From contig JBEKAY010000004.1 in the NCBI GenBank assembly GCA_050015675.1, positions 62,001 through 126,000 of the forward strand: DNA of 64,000 bases, given 5' to 3'. This stretch comes from Fen-1298 sp050015675 (GTDB taxonomy: Bacteria > Bacteroidota > Ignavibacteria > UBA10030). A model generated the notes under the pieces. It ran no database searches, was not told the origin of the DNA, and worked only from the letters and a program-made list of their open reading frames with translations. Positions 26,025-34,187 of this stretch are shown piece by piece. The translations under genes and the position numbers were made by a program. Every line of letters starts with the position of its first letter. The stretch's first letter is position 1.

Positions 26025-26687
26025 ATGGACACAATTATAATTTTGAAAATAGTGATTCTTCTTTTTGACAATCATACGGCTCTTGATATTGTAGGGCCCT
26101 ATGAAGTATTGAATAAACTGCCAAATTCTAAGATCTATCTTGTTGGTCCTGAGAAAAAAGAGTACAAGGACATATTCGGCTTAAAGATCGTTGCAGACTA
26201 TTCAATAGATGAGATTTCTCAAGCTGATATTTTATTAATTCCGGGTGGACCTGGCGTAGATACTTTGTTAAAAAACAAAAAAGTACTTGATTGGATTCAA
26301 AAAATAGACAGTACAACAAAATGGACTGTTTCAGTTTGTTCAGGATCTCTGCTTTTAGCGCAAGCAGGATTATTGAATGAAAAAAAATGTACGACACATT
26401 GGTTGCGAAAAGAGCAATTGCTAAATTATAATGTTACGATTAAAGATGAGAGATACGTTCAAGACGGCAAGATTATTACATCAGCAGGAGTCTCGGCTGG
26501 AATAGATATGGCACTGTACTTGGTGAGTAAGATCGCAGGAGACCAAACCTCCAAGATGATACAGCTTGCGATTGAGTATGACCCGAAACCACCTTTTGAT
26601 TGTGGGTCTCCAGATAAAGCACCAAAAGAAATAGTTGACAAAATAAAGAACGGTACCAAACGAATACAGAATACAAATACACGATAA
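26025..26687 (+). CDS. DJ-1/PfpI-family protein inserted in the translation operon
   Basis: Class I glutamine-amidotransferase-like fold, 220 aa. The nucleophile elbow is SVCSGSLLLAQAGLL (Cys near residue 105) followed by TTHW, the pattern of isonitrile hydratase / AraC-type GATase1-like DJ-1 proteins. Opens KIVILLFDNHTALDIVGPYEVL. The likely start is ATG 26025; a TTG at 25998 directly abuts an AAGGAG and adds nine residues. It separates trmD from rplS, which are adjacent in most genomes, and so looks like a later insertion into the operon. Substrate unknown. Confidence 0.82.
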   Translation: MDTIIILKIVILLFDNHTALDIVGPYEVLNKLPNSKIYLVGPEKKEYKDIFGLKIVADYSIDEISQADILLIPGGPGVDTLLKNKKVLDWIQKIDSTTKWTVSVCSGSLLLAQAGLLNEKKCTTHWLRKEQLLNYNVTIKDERYVQDGKIITSAGVSAGIDMALYLVSKIAGDQTSKMIQLAIEYDPKPPFDCGSPDKAPKEIVDKIKNGTKRIQNTNTR

Positions 26688-26712
26688 AATGATTTAGCGG
26701 AGTGAAATACTA

Positions 26713-27054
26713 ATGGATAAGTTGAAACTTGTTGAGGCAACTCAACTAAAAACCGATGTCCCAAAATTTAAATCCGGCGATATCGTAAATGTGCACGTGA
26801 AAGTCATAGAAGGCGACAAAGAGCGCATTCAGGAATTTCAAGGCATTGTCATAGGGCAGCGTGGATCAGGTACCAATGCCACTTTCACTGTTCGCAAGAT
26901 ATCTGACGGTGTCGGCGTCGAGCGAATTTTTCCTGCGCATTCACCCCGTATTGCAAAGATTGAGAAAGTGAAAGATGGCAGAGTTCGCCGCTCGAAAATC
27001 TATTATGTCCGCGAATTGGCAACCAAAGCCGTTGCTCAAAAAACGAATGCCTGA
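26713..27054 (+). CDS. rplS: 50S ribosomal protein L19
   Basis: Large-subunit protein at the interface with 30S; 113 aa. Conserved stretches FKSGDIVNVHVKVIEGDKERIQEFQGIVI and GVGVERIFPAHSPRI. Its stop overlaps the next start (TGATG), coupling it to the mqnA-like gene. Confidence 0.97.
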   Translation: MDKLKLVEATQLKTDVPKFKSGDIVNVHVKVIEGDKERIQEFQGIVIGQRGSGTNATFTVRKISDGVGVERIFPAHSPRIAKIEKVKDGRVRRSKIYYVRELATKAVAQKTNA

Positions 27055-27887
27055 TGAAATCGCGGCTTGCAGCGTCTGATGCACTGTACCTGAGGCCGCT
27101 CCTCTTTGGATTGGATCGAACGGAATCACCGTTTGATCTGGTCATCGACATTGCTGCAAACAATGCAATAAAACTCAGCGAGCGTTCCGATGGAATACGG
27201 AACGCTTTTTTGTCACCTATTGATTACGCGCGGCATGGCGGGGAATACCGCATTGTGCCGGACATTTGCATTGCTTCATCTAATCCAACAAATACGATTC
27301 AGCTTGTTTTCAAATCTCACCTGCATAATGTTGAGCGCGTAGCGATCGATGTGCGATTCACGTCTGAAATCATTCTCGCAAAGATCATTCTTGCAGAAAA
27401 GTACCGCAACCAACCAGCACACTCTCAGCTTCAGTTCATTCCGATGATGCCGGATATTGATGCAATGTTAGCGAAAGCCGATGCGGTTTTAATTGTACAA
27501 GATAATCCGCGGATGATCAGTCGTGCAGACACGGTTACACTTGATCTTGTAGAAGAATGGAATGACCTGACAGGTTTACCGTATGTTCATGGATTTTGGG
27601 TCGGACGTGAAGAGGAATTGTCAAAAATGGAAGCACAGGCTTTGTTCGCGGCAAAAAACAACGGTGTTCTTCTGAAGTCACAAATTGCTCAAAGTGTAGC
27701 ACAGAAGCAGAATCTTTCTTTAAGTGAACTGACGGGTTACCTCTCATCGTTCTCGTATGATTTCAGTGAAAAGGAAGAAGAAAGTTTAGCTGAATTTATT
27801 CATTATGCATACTTCCATGGCGTCATCGGCGACGTGCCGGAGATTATATTCTTTGATGTCGAAACAAGCAATCCGTCGCAAAATTGA
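27054..27887 (+). CDS. mqnA: MqnA-like chorismate dehydratase (futalosine menaquinone pathway)
   Basis: Periplasmic-binding-protein-fold enzyme that converts chorismate to 3-enolpyruvylbenzoate in menaquinone synthesis. The 277-aa product carries LSPIDYARHGGEYRIVPD, a DVRFTSEIILAKIIL helix, an ADAVLIVQDNP strand and LVEEWNDLTGLPYVHGFWVGR, all in family order. The N-terminal 40 residues are less typical (LRPLLFGLDRTESPFDL). Coupled to rplS by a TGATG overlap. MqnD is related, so the exact step is less sure than the family. No other mqn gene is in the window. Confidence 0.75.
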   Translation: MKSRLAASDALYLRPLLFGLDRTESPFDLVIDIAANNAIKLSERSDGIRNAFLSPIDYARHGGEYRIVPDICIASSNPTNTIQLVFKSHLHNVERVAIDVRFTSEIILAKIILAEKYRNQPAHSQLQFIPMMPDIDAMLAKADAVLIVQDNPRMISRADTVTLDLVEEWNDLTGLPYVHGFWVGREEELSKMEAQALFAAKNNGVLLKSQIAQSVAQKQNLSLSELTGYLSSFSYDFSEKEEESLAEFIHYAYFHGVIGDVPEIIFFDVETSNPSQN

Positions 27888-27911
27888 TTTGCCGTAAAAA
27901 AATTCTCTTTC

Positions 27912-27942
27912 ATTGAAATTCCATCTTTTTTCCTTACATTTG
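27912..27942 (+). promoter_or_regulatory. Bacteroidota-type promoter before recN
   Basis: ATTG (27912-27915), 19-bp spacer, TACATTTG (27935-27942). The latter is an exact match to the Bacteroidota -7 consensus TAnnTTTG. It ends 11 bp before the recN ATG, so the leader would be very short. Confidence 0.6.
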
Positions 27943-27953
27943 AGCGAATCTCT

Positions 27954-29705
27954 ATGCTCAAGTCCCTGACCATCCGAAACTATGCTCTGCTTGAATTCGT
28001 TGAAATCGAATTTGAGAGCGGGCTGAACATCCTCACAGGTGAAACCGGTGCCGGCAAATCTATTATTATCGATGCGTTGAGTCTTATACTCGGGGATCGC
28101 GCAAGTGCTGATGTGGTGCGTAAGGGAAGCGACAAAGCCATTGTTGAAGGTATCTTTGGGATGGCGGAAAACGAAAAAGTGAACATGCTTCTGAAACAGA
28201 ATGAGATCGAATTGCAGGAAGATTTTATTCTCCGCCGTGAAGTTTCAATGAAAGGACAATCACGTTGCTTTATGAATGATTCACCTGTATCGCTCACGGT
28301 TTTAAAAGAAATCGGCGATTACCTTGTCGATCTTCATGGTCAGCATGAGCATCAATCATTGCTTCGACCGGAGACACACATCGACTTGCTGGACGAGTTC
28401 GGGAGTTTAGATAAGTTGGTGGATGAATATCGCGATTCATACAATCGGCTGTCTGTGCTTTTCACTGAATTCCGTTCACTCTCGCATAAAGAAAAAGAAC
28501 TAAGAGAAAAGCGCGACCTGTATGAATTTCAAATTAAAGAAATCGATGCTGTCGATCCACGGGCTGGCGAAGAAGGTAATCTTGAAAACGAACTGCGCAT
28601 CTTAGAAAATTCTGAAAAACTTTTCGAAGCGACATCACAATTATATCAATCACTCTACGAAGGAGAGCCAGCTTCGCACGGGGTAGAGAATATCGGCGGA
28701 CAATCGGTATACGATTTGCTGCTCAAGGCACGCAACCAACTTGAAGATCTTGCAGAGATTGATACGACGTTTGAAGATATAAAAAACGAATGTGCTTCTG
28801 CGGCAGCGATTGTTGGCGAACTGACAAAGTTTATTCAGAGCTACAATTCTAAGATTGAATTCAACCCTGAGCGGCTGGAACAAATCCGCGAACGACTCGG
28901 TCAGATCACGCTCCTCAAGAAAAAATACGGCAGTTCATTGGATATTGTGATTGAACATCGCGGGAAGATAGGCAGAGAGTTTGCAATGGCGGAAAACTTC
29001 GAAAGTGAAATCCGGAAATTGAAAGAATATATTGAGCTTGAACGAAAAACCTGCTCTACTGCTGCACAGCGTCTTTCAACAAAGCGGCGGGAGTTAGTGG
29101 GTAAGATTAGTAAATCTGTCTGCACGGAGTTGGCAAAATTAGGCATTGCTAATGCACAATTCGATGTGAAGATTGAAAATCGCGTATTGGGGAAAATGGA
29201 TGGCACGGCGAATAGTGCTTATGTCAAACTCGGACGTGAATATTACGACGCAACACAATCCGGAATTGATTTTATTGAATTTTACCTTTCGACAAATGTT
29301 GGCGAGGATTTGAAACCATTAGCGAAGGTCGCATCCGGTGGAGAAATATCACGCATTATGCTTGCGTTAAAAACAATTCTCGCCAAGGCGGATCGTCTGC
29401 CGTTGCTCGTATTTGATGAAATTGATGTTGGCATAAGCGGAAGAATTGCTCAAGCAGTGGGTAAAAGCATGAAGAGTTTGTCGCAATTCCATCAAGTCAT
29501 TGCCATCACACATTTACCGCAAATTGCCGGATTTGCAGACTGTCATTTCGCGGTAGAGAAGAGTGAATCGAAGCAGCGTACATCTTCAACAATTCGCAAG
29601 TTGGAAGAAGAAGAGCGCATCCATGAAGTTGCTAGACTCCTCAGCGGGGAGGAAGTAACCGAAGCAAGTTTGAATGGTGCCAGAGAATTGATTGGGAAAA
29701 AGTAA
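27954..29705 (+). CDS. recN: DNA repair protein RecN
   Basis: SMC-like ATPase acting in double-strand break repair; 583 aa. Walker A TGETGAGKS is near residue 30. A central coiled coil spans about 160-380. The C-terminal head has the ABC signature VASGGEISRIMLALK and Walker B LLVFDEIDVGISG, then the HQVIAITHLPQIA switch. The stop codon overlaps the first heptad of the repeat array before the S23-type gene. Confidence 0.96.
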   Translation: MLKSLTIRNYALLEFVEIEFESGLNILTGETGAGKSIIIDALSLILGDRASADVVRKGSDKAIVEGIFGMAENEKVNMLLKQNEIELQEDFILRREVSMKGQSRCFMNDSPVSLTVLKEIGDYLVDLHGQHEHQSLLRPETHIDLLDEFGSLDKLVDEYRDSYNRLSVLFTEFRSLSHKEKELREKRDLYEFQIKEIDAVDPRAGEEGNLENELRILENSEKLFEATSQLYQSLYEGEPASHGVENIGGQSVYDLLLKARNQLEDLAEIDTTFEDIKNECASAAAIVGELTKFIQSYNSKIEFNPERLEQIRERLGQITLLKKKYGSSLDIVIEHRGKIGREFAMAENFESEIRKLKEYIELERKTCSTAAQRLSTKRRELVGKISKSVCTELAKLGIANAQFDVKIENRVLGKMDGTANSAYVKLGREYYDATQSGIDFIEFYLSTNVGEDLKPLAKVASGGEISRIMLALKTILAKADRLPLLVFDEIDVGISGRIAQAVGKSMKSLSQFHQVIAITHLPQIAGFADCHFAVEKSESKQRTSSTIRKLEEEERIHEVARLLSGEEVTEASLNGARELIGKK

Positions 29706-29739
29706 GGTTTTAGGTAAAAGGTCATAGGTAATAGGCACG
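29705..29739 (+). repeat. AGGTNNN heptad array, left side of the S23 cassette
   Basis: Five consecutive 7-bp units: AGGTTTT, AGGTAAA, AGGTCAT, AGGTAAT, AGGCACG. The first 11 bp (AGGTTTTAGGT) recur inverted at 30142-30152 on the other side of the gene. Confidence 0.75.
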
Positions 29740-29742
29740 AGA

Positions 29743-30126
29743 ATGAGAAATTTTCGAGAACTTATAATATGGCAAAAAGCAATGGATATTGTCATTCGTG
29801 TTTATGAGCTTACAGCTTTACTACCTAGGGATGAAACTTATGGATTGAAGACTCAATTACAGCGAGCAGCAGTTTCTATACCATCAAACATTGCCGAAGG
29901 GTGTAGCCGGAATAGTGAATCTGATTTTAAAAGATTCCTAGAGATTGCGATTGGCTCGGCTTATGAACTTGAAACTCAAATGACAATAATTGGAAATGTA
30001 AATCTTATCTCAAAATCTAAAGTTGAACCTATTCTTCAATTGCTTTTAGAAGAACAAAAAATGCTTAATAGCTTTATTTCAAGTGTGAGAGAAAGAAGCG
30101 GGAAAAAATACAAGAAAGTTATCTAA
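29743..30126 (+). CDS. S23/IVS-type four-helix-bundle protein
   Basis: A 127-aa all-helical protein of the family first known from intervening sequences in 23S rRNA genes. It has the family signature WQKAMDIV, LPRDETYGL, RAAVSIPSNIAEG and ELETQ. The fold resembles the Avd accessory protein of diversity-generating retroelements. No biochemical function is assigned to stand-alone copies. No reverse transcriptase or variable repeat is nearby. It sits between recN and cysS, bounded on both sides by inverted arrays of AGGTNNN heptads that touch the flanking genes. This supports the view of a transferable cassette. Confidence 0.92.
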   Translation: MRNFRELIIWQKAMDIVIRVYELTALLPRDETYGLKTQLQRAAVSIPSNIAEGCSRNSESDFKRFLEIAIGSAYELETQMTIIGNVNLISKSKVEPILQLLLEEQKMLNSFISSVRERSGKKYKKVI

Positions 30127-30152
30127 ATCCCAAAACCTAATACCTAAAACCT
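30125..30152 (-). repeat. AGGTNNN heptad array, right side of the S23 cassette
   Basis: On the minus strand from 30152 down: AGGTTTT, AGGTATT, AGGTTTT, GGGATTT. The array begins inside the S23-type stop codon and ends 8 bp before the cysS ATG. It is an inverted copy of the left array. Confidence 0.75.
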
Positions 30153-30160
30153 GATTAACT

Positions 30161-31618
30161 ATGTCCCTTTTTATCTATAATACTCTCACTCGTCAAAAAG
30201 AAGAATTCAAACCGATTCACGAGGGGCATGTCGGGATATATGTATGCGGACCTACTGTGTACAGTGATTCACACATTGGTCATGCAAAAAGTTATATTTC
30301 CTTCGATGTCATTGTTCGATACTTGCGATATCTTGGCAATAAGGTGCTCTATATTCAGAACATCACCGATGTTGGCCATCTTACCGACGATGCTGATGAA
30401 GGTGAAGATAAACTCGTCAAACAGGCGCGTCTTGATCGAGTTCATCCGATGCAGATTGCCGAAAAAATCACACAAAGCTATTTCGAGGATATGGATAAGC
30501 TTGGTATTGTACGTCCGGATATTTCTCCTCGTGCCTCAGGACATATCATAGAACAAATCGAAATTGTAAAGCAACTTCTTGCAAAGAATTATGCGTATGA
30601 AGTGAACGGTTCTGTATATTATGATGTTCAGAAGTTTACGAATTACGGCAAGCTTTCCGGGCGTGTATTGGAAGAATCGGTAGAAGGAACGCGCGTTGAA
30701 TCTCGTTCGGAGAAACGGCATCCGGCGGATTTTGCGTTATGGAAGAAAGCAGAAAGCGGGCATATTATGCGTTGGCCGAGTCCGTGGGGCGAAGGATTTC
30801 CCGGATGGCACATCGAATGTTCGGCAATGTCGATGAAGTATCTTGGCGAGACATTTGATATTCACGGCGGTGGAATGGATAACCAATTTCCGCATCACGA
30901 ATGCGAAATTGCACAGAGTGAAGCCGCAACAGGAAAGCCGTTTGTGAAGTACTGGATTCACAACAACCTTGTGACGGTGAACGGAAAAAAAATGTCGAAG
31001 TCGCTCGGAAATTTTGTAACGCTAAAGGATGCCTACAAAAAATATGATCCGCTTGTTGTACGTTTTTTTATATTGCAAAGTCATTATCGCAGCACGCTGG
31101 ATTTCAGCGATGAAGCATTACAAGGAGCGAATACCGGATATGATAAATTGCTGAACACCATCCGCAATCTCCGTGAAGAATTAAAGAAAGCTGAATCTGA
31201 ACAGCGAACAAATGGAGCGCAACTGGATATTTCTTCTCATAAAAAACATTTTTTAGAAGCAATGGACGATGATTTCAATGCGCCACTCGCTATCGGAGTG
31301 TTATTTGATTTGGCACGCGAGACAAATCAGTCGCTTAACTCCGAACAAAAGCTTAGTATAGATACGCTTAAACAGATCCACCAACTCTTTATGGAGCTTG
31401 GTGGAGAAGTGTTGGGAATAATACCAGAGCAAGTTTCGATAAAAAAGGCTGGAGAAAATATTGAATCGCAATTGATTGACATTCTTATAAAGGCTAGACA
31501 TCGAGCAAAACGAGAAAGTGCGTGGTGGGTAGCAGATTTGATTCGCAAAGAACTTGAAGCAATAGGAATTCGTCTGGAAGATAAAAAAGATGGTACAGCC
31601 TGGCGTAAGATAAACTAA
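30161..31618 (+). CDS. cysS: cysteinyl-tRNA synthetase
   Basis: Class I aminoacyl-tRNA synthetase charging tRNA-Cys; 485 aa. The HIGH motif is at residues 38-41 and KMSKS at 277-281. Zinc ligands are present (Cys29 in YVCGPT, GWHIECSAMS, HHECE). C-terminal DALR-like helical domain is normal length. The start lies 8 bp past the heptad array, so its ribosome-binding region was probably altered by the cassette; no good Shine-Dalgarno sequence is seen. Confidence 0.97.
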   Translation: MSLFIYNTLTRQKEEFKPIHEGHVGIYVCGPTVYSDSHIGHAKSYISFDVIVRYLRYLGNKVLYIQNITDVGHLTDDADEGEDKLVKQARLDRVHPMQIAEKITQSYFEDMDKLGIVRPDISPRASGHIIEQIEIVKQLLAKNYAYEVNGSVYYDVQKFTNYGKLSGRVLEESVEGTRVESRSEKRHPADFALWKKAESGHIMRWPSPWGEGFPGWHIECSAMSMKYLGETFDIHGGGMDNQFPHHECEIAQSEAATGKPFVKYWIHNNLVTVNGKKMSKSLGNFVTLKDAYKKYDPLVVRFFILQSHYRSTLDFSDEALQGANTGYDKLLNTIRNLREELKKAESEQRTNGAQLDISSHKKHFLEAMDDDFNAPLAIGVLFDLARETNQSLNSEQKLSIDTLKQIHQLFMELGGEVLGIIPEQVSIKKAGENIESQLIDILIKARHRAKRESAWWVADLIRKELEAIGIRLEDKKDGTAWRKIN

Positions 31619-31623
31619 TTGGC

Positions 31624-33150
31624 ATGATCGATTCAATTAAAATAATCGAAAACGGATTCGTTTTTACCGGCGACATACAAAATCGCGCTGGAAGGTTGAC
31701 ACTCATAATTCAGAACGGTCGTATTATCGAGATCGGCAAGCGTGCTGATGCTCTCAAGGCAACATATCCGAATGCCGAAGTTATTGATACCGCAGGAAAA
31801 ATCATTTTACCGGGATTTGTCGATGCGCATCATACAGGTGAGTCGTTCATCTTGCGGTATTTAACATCCGGTCACCCGATGACGCGATGGAATAAGAATC
31901 CGATAATTAGCCGTGCATTCGATTACATGCGCAATGAAGCTACACCCCAAGAATTCTTAACCCTGTACCGATTGTCATATTATGCCGCGCTCAAATCCGG
32001 TGTAACGACATTGTCAGAATATGGAATCGATACTCCTGAGCATTCCTTCACGGCATCATTTGAAGCGATGCAGCAAACAAATCAAAGAGGTTTTATCGGT
32101 TTGCATAATGGAGATCAGGTTGAGGCGGCTCGTAAATTGCGCGAATCGTCAATTCGTTTTGCATTCGTTATCGCAGATGAAGAAAATCTTACCATATACA
32201 ATCTTCAATCCATTATCCGTTCAGCACGTGAACTTCAGTGGCCGATTATATTACATTTGGGTCAGACGCAACGTGCGTTTGATATTGTGAAGAAAAAATT
32301 CAATAAATCCATCGCCAAATTATATGCTGAATATCGGGCGATTGATTCGCCGGTACATCTGCTTCATCTTTCATGTTTTGAAGATGGAGATTTTGAAGTC
32401 ATTGCGAAATCTGGCGCACCATTGATATATTCACCTTCAGCAATTCTTCAGAAGGGAACAGAAATACCGCCATTTGAAGAATTACTCAAGCGCAAAATTA
32501 TCCTGGCTTTAGGTACAGACTGGGGAATTGCCCAACCGTTGGAGAATATTCAATCTTATTGTTCCATTCTCAACACACTCGGTTTGCCGCATGAAGGAGC
32601 ATTCGATCTGCTTGCCCTTCACACAAGAAATGGAGCACGAGCGCTTGGTCTTGATACAGAAATCGGAACAATCGAAACGGGAAAAAAAGCCGATCTTGTT
32701 TTTGTCGATTTATCCGAGTTCCGTATGAATTCCATCCTTGCCGATGACAATGCCGAACGAATTCTTGAGGTCGTTCTTCAAGAAGCCGCTTCACAGCAGG
32801 TAAACGATGTAATGATCAATGGCGAGTTCTACGTCCGCGAAGGACACGCTCTTACTTATTCAGAAGAAGATTTGGCGAGGGAAGGGCAGGCAATTTTTAA
32901 AAAGTTATTATCTTTCTGTGAACAGAAAACAACAGCTCTACCAATGCCAGCCACAATACTCAAATTCTCTGCACAGCAAAAAAACGAAAATAAATCGTCT
33001 GCAGATGATATGATTGTCGAAGAAGGATTTAGAGTTATTCGGAAGGAACGATCTACATCTACTCCACAATCTAACGGCACTGCCTCACATGAAACGGATA
33101 AAGAACTTCCAAAAAATGTTAAGAAAATATTTGGGGATGACGAAGCATAG
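31624..33150 (+). CDS. amidohydrolase-superfamily protein (deaminase/hydrolase-like)
   Basis: TIM-barrel metal hydrolase of the TRZ/ATZ-SAH deaminase type; 508 aa. Starts 5 bp after cysS. N- and C-terminal strands form the composite beta-sandwich (IIQNGRIIEIG, TIETGKKADLVFVD). Metal-site motifs are LPGFVDAHHTGE, ILHLGQT, LLHLSCF and ALGTDWG. The first motif reads DAHH where the family has DxHxH, so one metal ligand position is unusual. The last ~75 residues are polar, Ser/Thr/Lys-rich and probably disordered. Substrate not predictable. Confidence 0.8.
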   Translation: MIDSIKIIENGFVFTGDIQNRAGRLTLIIQNGRIIEIGKRADALKATYPNAEVIDTAGKIILPGFVDAHHTGESFILRYLTSGHPMTRWNKNPIISRAFDYMRNEATPQEFLTLYRLSYYAALKSGVTTLSEYGIDTPEHSFTASFEAMQQTNQRGFIGLHNGDQVEAARKLRESSIRFAFVIADEENLTIYNLQSIIRSARELQWPIILHLGQTQRAFDIVKKKFNKSIAKLYAEYRAIDSPVHLLHLSCFEDGDFEVIAKSGAPLIYSPSAILQKGTEIPPFEELLKRKIILALGTDWGIAQPLENIQSYCSILNTLGLPHEGAFDLLALHTRNGARALGLDTEIGTIETGKKADLVFVDLSEFRMNSILADDNAERILEVVLQEAASQQVNDVMINGEFYVREGHALTYSEEDLAREGQAIFKKLLSFCEQKTTALPMPATILKFSAQQKNENKSSADDMIVEEGFRVIRKERSTSTPQSNGTASHETDKELPKNVKKIFGDDEA

Positions 33151-33175
33151 TTCAGTTTAAGAAAAGGAGTATCAA

Positions 33176-33955
33176 GTGACAAAACTAAGTTTAATTCTAA
33201 TGGTAAGTCTTTTGATGACAGTGACAGCAGAAACAGCATTAGCGCAAAGCTATGCAGGCGATGGAGCGACTATTGAACCGATAATGCTGATTGATAAACC
33301 GACAGCCGGTTTGCTGAAGCGTGGATCGTATTCCGTTTCTTCGAACTTCTTTCAGAGCGGCGGCGTGTTAGTGGGAATTTCGGTGGGAATTTTTGAACCA
33401 TTCACATTTGGAATTTCGTATGGCGGCACAGATATTATAGGCCCCAATAAAATTGACATGAATCCATCGCCCGGAATAAACGCAAAGCTGCGTCTTGTAA
33501 GTGAGAGCAGTGTTATGCCAGCGCTTGCAATTGGTTTTGATTCTCAAGGGAAAGAGCCCTATCTCAATGCCGATACATTAAAGCGTTACACAATCAAATC
33601 GCCCGGAGTGTATATCGCCGCCAGTAAGAATTATGAATTTCTTGGCAATCTTAGTCTACATGGTGGATTGAATAAATCGATGGAAACAAATGATGGTGAT
33701 AAAGATCTTAATATGTATGTGGGTGTAGAGAAATCGATGGGCAGAGATATATCGATTATGCTGGAGTACGATTTTGCAACAAATGATAATAATCATTCAC
33801 TTGGCAGAGGAAAAGGGTACCTCAATTTTGGTTTCAGATGGACGTGGGGAAAAGGATTAGTAGTCGGCTTTAATCTGAAAGATATCACAAAGAACCAGGA
33901 CAATGTGAATGTAGGAAATCGTACACTCCAGATTGATTATATAGGAAATTTTTAA
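33176..33955 (+). CDS. exported beta-barrel-like protein
   Basis: A 259-aa protein with a clear signal peptide (residues 1-24, ending ALAQ) and an alternating-hydrophobic, Gly-rich pattern ending in aromatic-terminated strands (...QIDYIGNF). It resembles small outer-membrane barrels of the YjbH-like type with many lipid-facing strands. GTG 33176 follows AAAAGGAG. No name can be given. First of three envelope genes in a row on the same strand. Confidence 0.72.
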   Translation: MTKLSLILMVSLLMTVTAETALAQSYAGDGATIEPIMLIDKPTAGLLKRGSYSVSSNFFQSGGVLVGISVGIFEPFTFGISYGGTDIIGPNKIDMNPSPGINAKLRLVSESSVMPALAIGFDSQGKEPYLNADTLKRYTIKSPGVYIAASKNYEFLGNLSLHGGLNKSMETNDGDKDLNMYVGVEKSMGRDISIMLEYDFATNDNNHSLGRGKGYLNFGFRWTWGKGLVVGFNLKDITKNQDNVNVGNRTLQIDYIGNF

Positions 33956-34187
33956 CCTGCTATAATATCTAATTATGCGGCATTCAGCTTGAGAATCTAC
34001 CGGAAAACATAACGACTAATTGTGCAGGTCTGTGGACAGTAGCGATTAGATTTGTGGACAAATGAAAATTTAGGTCCAGTATACGAGTCTGGGGGCAGCG
34101 AAAACTCACTGAATTCAGGCTTTTTATTTTTTTTTCGCTGGCAAGAAACTTGAAGTCATTTCTTGTGTCAAACATATGAGGTTAATC

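Noticed and set aside
29705..30152. Diversity-generating retroelement
   Set aside because: The S23-type protein resembles Avd, but there is no reverse transcriptase, template repeat or variable repeat nearby.
34031..34060. Replication origin with DnaA boxes
   Set aside because: Only two one-mismatch boxes, no AT-rich unwinding region and no dnaA or dnaN nearby.
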